In this document: one piece after another, positions 8,249 through 16,800 of the stretch
How the letters are laid out: each line of letters begins with the position of its first letter
Numbering within the stretch: position 1 is the first letter of the stretch
NCBI GenBank assembly: GCA_029245955.1
Contig: JAQWOH010000008.1
Location: forward strand, 248,001 to 312,000
DNA length: 64,000 nt
Direction: 5' to 3'
Origin: Fuerstiella sp.
Lineage (GTDB): Bacteria > Planctomycetota > Planctomycetia > Planctomycetales > Planctomycetaceae
Program-made: the position numbers and the translations under genes
Notes under the pieces: model-generated
The model's database searches: none
What the model saw: only the letters and a program-made list of their open reading frames with translations
Told to the model about the DNA's origin: nothing

Positions 8249-10732
8249 ATGAACGACTACATTCGCATTTGCGTCACAACACTCATTCTTCTGACTGCGA
8301 GCAACAGCATCAAGGCGGCTCCGCCAGGATTTCCCGGCCTTGGTGCGCCCGGCGAATTGACCGAAATCGCATTTGAACAGAGTGGCGAGACAGTGCTGCG
8401 TGGAAAGAATGCACGACGACAGGTTGTCGTTACCGGAAAGTACACCAGCGGACAGTTGCACGATCTGACTCAGCAACTCACATATAGTGTCGACAACCCA
8501 AGCATTCTACAGGTCGACGGGACGGGGCTGGTCACGCCTCTCTCAGACGGCGATGCCACAATCACGGCAAGCGAACCAGGGGGAAAACAGACCACTCTTA
8601 AACTCACTGTCGAACGCTGTCAGCAGCAGTTACCGGTTAACTTCGCCAACGAAATCGTGCCAATCTTTACCAAGTTAGGCTGCAACGCAGGTGGCTGCCA
8701 TGGTAAATCGGACGGTCAGAATGGATTCAAGTTGTCACTGCTTGGTTTCTACCCGAACGATGATTACGAGTACCTTGTGAAGGAAGATCGCGGCCGACGG
8801 ATATTTCACGCCGACCCGGAGTACAGCCTTTTACTGACGAAGCCTTCCAACAAACTGCCGCACGGTGGCGGTCATCGCCTGTCACCCGACAGTTACGAGT
8901 GGCAGTTGATCACCAGCTGGATTGAGCAGGGAACGCCCTATGGACAGGAAGACGATCCGGTGATCGAACGTATTGAAGTGTTCCCGAAGTCGCGGTCGAT
9001 GAATCCAGGAACGCGACAGCAGTTAATTGTCATTGCCCACTACAGCAACGGAACCACGCGGGACGTCACTCGCATCGCGACTTACGAAGCGAACGAACCC
9101 GAAATGTCCGCAGCCACGTCTACGGGCCGAGTCACCACCTCTGACGTGCCTGGCGACGTAGCCATTATGGTTCGCTTTCAAAGCCAGGTCGCCGTGTTCC
9201 GGGCAAACATACCTCTGGGCATCAAGTTCAAAGAGACTCCTCCGGAACGCACATTCGTTGATAAACACGTTTTTGCAAAGCTGCAAAATCTGGGCATCCC
9301 TCCGTCCGAACTATGCGATGATGCGACATTCATTCGCCGTGTGAGCAGCGATATTGCCGGACAGCTGCCGACGGCAACCGAAGCCGAAACCTTCATCGAA
9401 GACAAGGCCCCGAACAAACGCGACAGCCTGATCGACAAGCTGCTGAACAGCTCCGAGTACGCCGATTACTTTGCCAACAAATGGGCAAACGTGCTGAGAA
9501 ACAAACGCGTGAACGCCAATGACATCCCGTATACATTTCGGTTCCATGCGTGGATTCGTCGTGCATTCCAGAAGAACATGCCGTACGACGATTTCGTCCG
9601 CAACGTGGTTGCGGCGTCCGGAGACGCTGAGTCACATCCGCCGTCGGCGTGGTTCAAAGTCGCCGCAAGTTCGACCACGCAGATGGAAGACGCGGCCCAG
9701 CTGTTCCTGGGCCTGCGAATTCAATGTGCCCGCTGTCATCATCACCCGTTCGAAAAATGGAGCCAGAATGACTACTACGGTTTCGAAGCGTTCTTTAAGC
9801 AGGTGGGGCTGAAACAAAGCAGATATGCACTGAACAACGTACGTGACGCCGTCTATCATCGAGACGGTGTGGCGGTCGCACGAAATCCCAGAACAGGCAG
9901 CAATCTCAGACCCGCCGGACTCGGATCCGAACCACTCGACATTCCGGCCGATGAAGATCCGCGACACTACCTGGTGGACTGGATGAGTGCTCCGGAGAAT
10001 CCGTTCTTTGCCAGAGCTCTGGCAAACCGCTACTGGAAGCATTTCTTCGGACGCGGCATCGTGGATCCCGAAGACGACATGCGGGCAACAAACCCACCGT
10101 CCAATCCACAGTTACTTGATGCGTTGGCTGCCCATTTCCTACAGAGCGGTTTCGACATGAAAGATCTGATTCGTCAGATCTGCCGTTCCAGCACTTATCA
10201 GCTGAGCTCTGAACCCAATGAACACAACGAATGTGACACACAGAACTTCTCAAGCTTTTACACAAGGCGATTAAACGCCGAGCCACTGTATGACGCCATC
10301 AATCAGGTAGCCGGAGTATCAGCTCGTTTCACTGGTGTGCCGGTGGGCACTCGTGCCACGCAACTGCCGGACAACGGTTTCAATGACTACTTTCTGCAGG
10401 TCTTCGGCAAACCCGAAGCCGCCAGTGCATGCGAATGCGAACGCAGCGCAGAAGCCAACCTTGCACAGTCTCTGCACCTGCTCAACTCAACCGATATTCA
10501 GGGACGACTGACCAACGGCAGCGGTCGCGCACGTCAACTGGCCCTGGATGAAGAACTGACAGATACACAGAAGATCACGGAATTGTACCTGTGGGCCTAC
10601 TCACGCCTGCCCCGCTCAGAAGAACTTACGTTCCTGCTGTCGCAGATCGAAAACTACGAAAACAAGCAGCAGGCCTTTGAAGATATTCTGTGGGCGATTT
10701 TTAATACGAAAGAGTTTCTGTTCGTGAAATAG
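8249..10732 (+). CDS. Big2-PSCyt1-DUF1549-DUF1553 cytochrome-like protein (827 aa)
   Basis: Exported planctomycete protein with a signal peptide ending near residue 23 (SNSIKA). Order of parts: an Ig-like Big2 domain (about residues 50-125, with GTGLVTPLSDGDATITA); a PSCyt1-type segment with an unusual CX4CH motif, C145-NAGG-C150-H151; a second Ig-like stretch (about 245-320); DUF1549 (about 330-540) with a canonical CARCH at 493-497 followed by HHPFEKW; and DUF1553 to the end (NRYWKHFFGRG, CRSSTYQLS). The two Cys-His motifs suggest covalent haem, though haem binding is inferred. Function of the family is unknown. It lies 18 bases after the 21-repeat WD40 gene and 29 bases before the PPC gene, so it is co-transcribed. 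It lacks an adjacent same-strand DUF1501 partner. Confidence 0.9.
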   Translation: MNDYIRICVTTLILLTASNSIKAAPPGFPGLGAPGELTEIAFEQSGETVLRGKNARRQVVVTGKYTSGQLHDLTQQLTYSVDNPSILQVDGTGLVTPLSDGDATITASEPGGKQTTLKLTVERCQQQLPVNFANEIVPIFTKLGCNAGGCHGKSDGQNGFKLSLLGFYPNDDYEYLVKEDRGRRIFHADPEYSLLLTKPSNKLPHGGGHRLSPDSYEWQLITSWIEQGTPYGQEDDPVIERIEVFPKSRSMNPGTRQQLIVIAHYSNGTTRDVTRIATYEANEPEMSAATSTGRVTTSDVPGDVAIMVRFQSQVAVFRANIPLGIKFKETPPERTFVDKHVFAKLQNLGIPPSELCDDATFIRRVSSDIAGQLPTATEAETFIEDKAPNKRDSLIDKLLNSSEYADYFANKWANVLRNKRVNANDIPYTFRFHAWIRRAFQKNMPYDDFVRNVVAASGDAESHPPSAWFKVAASSTTQMEDAAQLFLGLRIQCARCHHHPFEKWSQNDYYGFEAFFKQVGLKQSRYALNNVRDAVYHRDGVAVARNPRTGSNLRPAGLGSEPLDIPADEDPRHYLVDWMSAPENPFFARALANRYWKHFFGRGIVDPEDDMRATNPPSNPQLLDALAAHFLQSGFDMKDLIRQICRSSTYQLSSEPNEHNECDTQNFSSFYTRRLNAEPLYDAINQVAGVSARFTGVPVGTRATQLPDNGFNDYFLQVFGKPEAASACECERSAEANLAQSLHLLNSTDIQGRLTNGSGRARQLALDEELTDTQKITELYLWAYSRLPRSEELTFLLSQIENYENKQQAFEDILWAIFNTKEFLFVK

Positions 10733-10750
10733 TGTGTTGAAGGCATCCCT

Positions 10751-10755
10751 GGAGG
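10751..10755 (+). promoter_or_regulatory. Strong ribosome binding site (GGAGG)
   Basis: GGAGG lies six bases before the ATG at 10762, which is followed directly by a second in-frame ATG at 10765. The spacing supports either of these two starts for the PPC-domain gene. Confidence 0.7.
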
Positions 10756-10761
10756 GGCAAG

Positions 10762-13700
10762 ATGATGCAAACCGAGACAACGCCATGGCGGCACTTCGTC
10801 GATTCCATTCAGCTTGCTGCTGTTGTGGCGGTGCTGCTGTTCACGACTGATTCCGCATTCGCCCAACTGCCCGCGATTCGCATGGACGGTATCTTTCCGG
10901 CCGGAGCAGGAGCCGGAACAACCATCGAAGTAACGCTCTCGGGAAACGACCTTGATGATGCAGCGGAACTGCATTTCTCGCATCCCGGGATCACCGCCAC
11001 ACAAAAAATGGCAGAACCGACTGCATTCGTTAAAGAGGCATACCCGGTTCCCGGCCAGTTTGTTGTTACGATCACGGGTGATGTACCGGTCGGTACCTTC
11101 GATGTTCGTGTTCGCGGCAAATATGGAATTTCCAATCCGCGCGTATTCGATATCAGCAATGTAACGGAACTGAACGAAACGGAACCGAACAACGAATGGA
11201 AGCAGGCAACGGAAGTCGGGCTGACACAGATCGTCAACGGACAGATCAACGGCAACACCGACGTCGACGTGTTTCGCTTCGCTGCTGAGGCAGGTCAGAA
11301 AATCACCCTGGACTGTCGCGCACGTCGTATTGACTCGCTGCTGGATCCCGTGCTCAGCGTTTACGATGCCACAGGCCGTGAACTGATCAACAATCACAAT
11401 GGTCACGCCCGCGAGGCGTTTGTTGATTTTACAGTTCCGGCCGACGGCGAATACCACGTGCAAATCGCGGACGCGCTTTATCGAGGTGGTGCCCACTTCG
11501 TCTATCGACTCGCGATCGGACCGATGCCGCATATCGACTACATCTTTCCACCGGCCGGCCTGGCTGGCTCGAACAGTCAGTTTACGCTTTTCGGCTGCAA
11601 CCTGCCGGGTGGCCAGCTGTCCGAACTGTCCGTCAACGGCAGGCCTCTGGAAAAGCTGAACGTTAAGATCGCGTTGCCGGCAGATCCTTCCACCCAGCAA
11701 CCCATGAATGGACGCGTGGATCCCGAACAGGCATTCATGGATGCAGTTGAATACAGAGTGCACGGACCGCGAGCGTTTTCCAATTCTGTCAGCGTCGGTA
11801 TCACAACGACTCCGGTCGTCCTGGAAGTCGAATCCAACAATACACCTCAGCAGGCGCAGAAGCTCACTCCGCCCTGTGAAGTCGCCGGCCAGTTCTATCC
11901 CGAGCGTGATTACGACTGGTATTCGTTCGAGGCCAAACAGAACGACACGTGGACAATCGAAGTCATCTCTCATCGACTTGGACTGCCGACCGACGCTCAG
12001 CTTGTCATTCATCAGATCACAGTGGATGACAAGGGAGAAGAACAAGTGAAGGTCCTGCCAACTGCCGATGACATCGGCACACGCGATCGGGCTCAGTTTG
12101 ATACCCGGACGGGCGACGCGGCATACCAGTTCACTGCGCCAGTCGACGGGCTGTATCGAGTACGAGTACGGGACGGGTTTAGTGCTCTGCAAAGTGATCC
12201 ACGTCTGGTTTATCGGCTTGCTGTACGCCGGCAACAGCCCGATTTCCGCCTTGTAGCGGTACCGCAGGATCCATGGGGAGCGCTGGTGCTGCACAAAGGG
12301 GATCGCTCAACCATTGATGTGCTGGCCGAACGACGAGACGGGCTGGCAGAGCCGATTACACTTTCAGTAAAGGGGTTGCCCGCAGGCGTCACCAGTTCCG
12401 AAGTCAAGCTGGGACCTTCCATGACTGTCGCGACACTTGTTCTGACAGCCGCAGATAACGTAATGCCTGCGATCGCGGACCTGCAAATCGTGGGTGCAGC
12501 CACCATCGCAGGTCGCAACATAACACGCATCGCACGATGCGGAACGACAAACACATCCATGAGAATGCTGACTCCGAACCAACGCCCGCAGCAGAGCCTG
12601 CCGGCACGTGTCAGTCGTGGACTTGTGCTGTCAGTTGCCGACGGAGTTTCTCCATTCAAAGTAAAACTGAAGAATGACAAGGTCTGGGAAACCACCCGTG
12701 GCGGCATCCTGAAAATTCCTTACACCGCCACAAGACACAAGGATTACAAAGGGCCGGTTCAGTGTGTGATCGAGAATCTTCCCGCCAATATTACGCGTAC
12801 GACCGTTTCCATTGCAGCTGCCAGTGCTGCGGGCGAATTTCCTCTGACGCTCCGCAGTAACACTCCGGCGGGAACGTACAGTGTACACGCGGGAGCGTTC
12901 GTCACGGCCTATTCCTACTCTCGTAATCCGGAAGCGGCGGAGACCGCCAGAATACGTAAAGAGGAAATGGACAAAGTCGCAGCCGCCGCGGCCGAAGCGG
13001 CGAAAGCGGCAACCGCGGCGAAGCAGCAGGCCGACAAGGCGGTAACGGGATCCGCCAATGCTGCCAAAGCCGCTGAGCAGAAGAATACTCAGGCGAAGAA
13101 ATTCGAAACCGACACCGTGGCGGCTCAGCAGAAGGCAGATGCCGCTGTAGCCGCGATGAAAGCCGCAGCGGCCGCGAAACCGGATGATGCAAATCTAAAG
13201 AACGCGGTCGTCGCAGCGCAGAAAGCGGCGACTGACGCGGCGGCGAAGACCAAAGCTGCAACCGAAGCGGCCGCCGGCACATTGCAGACGTTTCAGGAAG
13301 CACAGGCGACGGCAAAAGCAAACACGATGAAAAAAGTTGCCACCGATGCTGCCGCGGTCGAGGCGGCGGCATTTGCAAAGGCCGCCACTGACGAAAAAAA
13401 AATCACGGACAAGAACGCAACCGACACAGCGAATGCCGCCAAGCCGAAAAACATCAATTACTGGACAGCATCAACTCCCATCACCATAAAGATTCATGAA
13501 TACCCCATCACCCTGACTGAACTCCCACAGGCAACGAAGCTGAAACAGGGAGACAAAACAGAGCTGCCGATCACGATCACACGACTGGTCGAATATGCTG
13601 AGCAGGTCAGCTTTTCAACCGTCATTCGTGGCGTCAGCGGTTTATCGATTCAAAACGTAAACATCCCAAAAGGGCAAACACAGATCAAGCTGCCAATCAC

Positions 13701-13833
13701 AGCTGCTGCCAATGCAACTCCCGGAAGTCACGAGATCACATTACGCGCCACGATGCGAATTAACAATCAAACACTCACTCTCGACCAGCCGTTCCTGCTG
13801 GAAATCGAGAAGGTGGAAACAAAGAAGCAGTGA
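10762..13833 (+). CDS. PPC-domain exported protein with Ala/Lys-rich coiled coil (1023 aa)
   Basis: A signal peptide ends near residue 34 (SAFAQ). After an IPT-like segment (IFPAGAGAGTTIEVTLSG) come two bacterial pre-peptidase C-terminal (PPC) domains, seen as NETEPNNEWKQA with DVDVFRFAAEAGQKITL, and later EVESNNTPQQAQKL with RDYDWYSFEA. Further beta-rich segments follow. Residues about 724-898 are almost entirely Ala, Lys, Glu, Thr and Asp with no proline except near the ends, which fits a long helix or coiled coil. The chain then returns to beta-type sequence (ITIKIHEYPITL). No protease domain is present, so PPC is a structural module here. The stop overlaps the GTG start of the next gene by four bases. 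The neighbouring cytochrome-WD40 protein has a similar helix, suggesting that the two interact; this is inference. Confidence 0.85.
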   Translation: MMQTETTPWRHFVDSIQLAAVVAVLLFTTDSAFAQLPAIRMDGIFPAGAGAGTTIEVTLSGNDLDDAAELHFSHPGITATQKMAEPTAFVKEAYPVPGQFVVTITGDVPVGTFDVRVRGKYGISNPRVFDISNVTELNETEPNNEWKQATEVGLTQIVNGQINGNTDVDVFRFAAEAGQKITLDCRARRIDSLLDPVLSVYDATGRELINNHNGHAREAFVDFTVPADGEYHVQIADALYRGGAHFVYRLAIGPMPHIDYIFPPAGLAGSNSQFTLFGCNLPGGQLSELSVNGRPLEKLNVKIALPADPSTQQPMNGRVDPEQAFMDAVEYRVHGPRAFSNSVSVGITTTPVVLEVESNNTPQQAQKLTPPCEVAGQFYPERDYDWYSFEAKQNDTWTIEVISHRLGLPTDAQLVIHQITVDDKGEEQVKVLPTADDIGTRDRAQFDTRTGDAAYQFTAPVDGLYRVRVRDGFSALQSDPRLVYRLAVRRQQPDFRLVAVPQDPWGALVLHKGDRSTIDVLAERRDGLAEPITLSVKGLPAGVTSSEVKLGPSMTVATLVLTAADNVMPAIADLQIVGAATIAGRNITRIARCGTTNTSMRMLTPNQRPQQSLPARVSRGLVLSVADGVSPFKVKLKNDKVWETTRGGILKIPYTATRHKDYKGPVQCVIENLPANITRTTVSIAAASAAGEFPLTLRSNTPAGTYSVHAGAFVTAYSYSRNPEAAETARIRKEEMDKVAAAAAEAAKAATAAKQQADKAVTGSANAAKAAEQKNTQAKKFETDTVAAQQKADAAVAAMKAAAAAKPDDANLKNAVVAAQKAATDAAAKTKAATEAAAGTLQTFQEAQATAKANTMKKVATDAAAVEAAAFAKAATDEKKITDKNATDTANAAKPKNINYWTASTPITIKIHEYPITLTELPQATKLKQGDKTELPITITRLVEYAEQVSFSTVIRGVSGLSIQNVNIPKGQTQIKLPITAAANATPGSHEITLRATMRINNQTLTLDQPFLLEIEKVETKKQ

Positions 13834-16800
13834 CCGTGAAACATTCAGACGCGATGGACAGATGCCCGGCCCCACACAGGACGAAACAGTCCTCGAAATT
13901 TCCGCTCGCATGGCTGGTAGCCGCCATTGCGACAGCGACGCCGCTGCTGTCGTCACATCACCTGCATGCTCAGTCAATCACGATTGCGAAGCTCGGCCGC
14001 ACGGAACCGGTCGACTTTCAGAAGGAAATCGTTCCAATCCTGCAGAAAAAATGTCTTGCCTGTCACAGCGCGAGCGAGCGACAGGGCGATCTGATTCTGG
14101 AAACACCACAAATGACGCTCAAAGGAGGCGATACCGGACCTGCTGTGGTTGCGGGGAATGGAGCAAAGAGTCTGCTGTTGAAACTGGCTTCTCATCAGGA
14201 AGAGCCTGTGATGCCTCCGCCTGACAACGACGTGGCTGCCGCGCCGTTGACACCACAGGAACTCGGCTTAATCAGCCTGTGGATTGATCAGGGAGCAAAG
14301 GGCAATTTACAGGACGCAACCCTTTCGCCGACAAAGTGGCAACCACTGCCACCAGGTATGAATCCAATATACGCCGCGGTCGTCACCGCCGACGGACAGT
14401 ACGCAGCCTGCAGTCGAGCCAATCAGATTTTCATATATCACGTGCCTACAGGACAGATCGTCACTCGGCTAACGGATCCCGCGCTGCAGAATCAGGCCGA
14501 TGACTCGCGTCCCGGAGTTGCTCATCTCGATTTCGTGCAATCACTGGCATTCAACCGCGACGAAAACATGTTAGCGTCAGGCGGATTTCGCACGGTCAAA
14601 CTATGGCGTCGCCCGAAGGATGTATTCCGCCTGAAACTTGAGGTCCCCGGCGAAACTCTGGCCGCTGTCGCGGTCAGCCCTGATCGTGAAACACTGGCGA
14701 TGGGCACCGGCAATGAAATCAGACTCTGGGATGTCGCCAGCGGAAATCCTGTCAGAACACTGCAGGGCCATCAGGCAACGGTAACCGGCCTGCGTTTCGA
14801 CGTCGACGGGACCCGTCTATTCTCGGCTTCACTGGATAAATCAGTGCGAGTCTGGTCACTTGAAAGTGGAGAACTTGTCGGTCGCCTGGATGCCCCGTCC
14901 GCAGTCAACGCCGTCGAACTGGTCGCCGCTGCAGACGGAAAAGCGGACCCGTTGGTAGCGATCGGTGACGATAAACTGGTTCGTGTCTATAACACGCCCA
15001 CGCTTCCTGTGACGATCCCTAATGTCCCGGCCGGTCCGACTGCCGCAGCAGTAACGACCGATCACAGCCTGATCGCTGTCGTCGGCGCTGACGGAATTGT
15101 CCGCGTTCTTGATTCCGCGGGAGCAGTCAGCAAAGAATGGAAAGTCCCCGGCGCGCCGATTACCAATCTGGTTTTCCACCCATTGGCCGCACGACCGAAA
15201 GAAAACACCGCGGAGCCGGTTCCGGTTATCGCAACAGCAGGAACGGATGGAGCCGTCCGGCTCTGGAACTACGCGACGGGAGAACCCATCGACTCCTTTC
15301 ACGGCTCAACGGTCGCGATTGAATCGATCGCGTTCCGCGCCGACGGGCAGCAACTGATCAGCGGTGCTGCCGACGGAGCGATTTCTGTATGGAATCCTGA
15401 GGGCGTCACCAGCGAAGTGTTCGATGGAATAGTCGAACAGCCTGGCCGCGCTGTCGCGCTGAGTGTCGACGGCAGGCAGCTGGCAACCGCCGGTGTCAGC
15501 TCCGGCCACGCGGCAATCATCATCTTTGATCTGCAAACGAAAAAAGTGTCTCATACTCTGCTGGGGCACGAAGGACCGATTCGATCGCTGGCGTTCAGTC
15601 CCGACGGTCTGCGGCTTGTTTCCGGTTCCGTCGACGGGTCAGCGCGCATCTGGAATCCTGGTGACAGCAAGTTCCCCGAGCTAGTTCGGTTCGACGGACA
15701 TGCTGGTGAAGTGACAGCCGTTGCGTTTAACTCGAACGCGACACAGGTTATCTCAGGCGGGGCGAACAAGACTCTTAAACTCTGGAACTCAGCTGACGCC
15801 GTCGAAATTAAGGACTTACCCGGACACGCCGGGCCGATCGTGGGAGTTGCCTTCGGCAGTAGCAACCAGCCCGTGTCGGCGTCTGCTGACAAAACAGTCC
15901 GCATCTGGAATCCAGGTAACGGCCAGCAGGTGCGTGCCATTACGGCCCCACAGCCGCTGGCCGCGATGGCGATAACACGTGACGCTGCACGCGTTGCGGT
16001 AGCCGGCGCCGACAAAGTCGTCCGGGTTTATCAACTCAACAACGGGCAGCAACTGGCTTCGCTGGAAGGCCACACATCAATTGTTGCCGGCCTGGCATTC
16101 AGCTCCGACGGTGCAAGAGTGGTTTCGACAACGGCCGCCAGCGCAACAACATGGAACGCAGCAACCGGGCGACTGCTTGAGACCATTGCTGTCGACGGCC
16201 TGGCCGCCGCAGTCTACGTGACCGATGTGAACACACTGCTGACACTCACGGTTCAGGGTATCGAACGCCGCCCTCTGCGATTCCGTCAAGCCATGCTGGG
16301 CCTGACGAAGCCGGTAACGTCGCTGGCATATCACCCGAATGGACAGGCCGTCTATGCATCATCACTAGACGGAACGCTGCGCGGCTTCAACACCACCAAC
16401 GGTCAGCAGACATTCACCGCCAATCACGGTGCTCCAATTCACGATGCAGCTCTGCACCCGAACGGGCAGTTTCTCGTCACAGGTGGCGCCGACAAGGTCA
16501 TTAAAGTCTGGAATTCAGCGAACGGCCAGCCCGCTACGCCAACGCCACTGCAGGGCTTCAATGCGTCTGTACAGGCATTGGCCTTCAATGCAGACGGAAC
16601 ACGTTTGATTGGTGTTTCGGCCGCGCCGGTGAACGAAGTCCTGGCGTTCAATTTCGCAGCACGAACGCTGGAACAGAGCTTCGCTGGACATGCGCATTCC
16701 GTAAACGCTGTTCTCGGCCTGCAGGCGGAAAGCTTCGCGACATTGTCAGCCGACGCACGATTGCAGCGGTGGCCGCTATTAGCGGTTAAGACGCTCGCGG

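Noticed and set aside
10654-12294. 546-residue minus-strand open frame
   Set aside because: It lies fully antisense to the ends of the DUF1553 and PPC genes, has no recognisable domain and a biased composition; it is a shadow of the coding strand.
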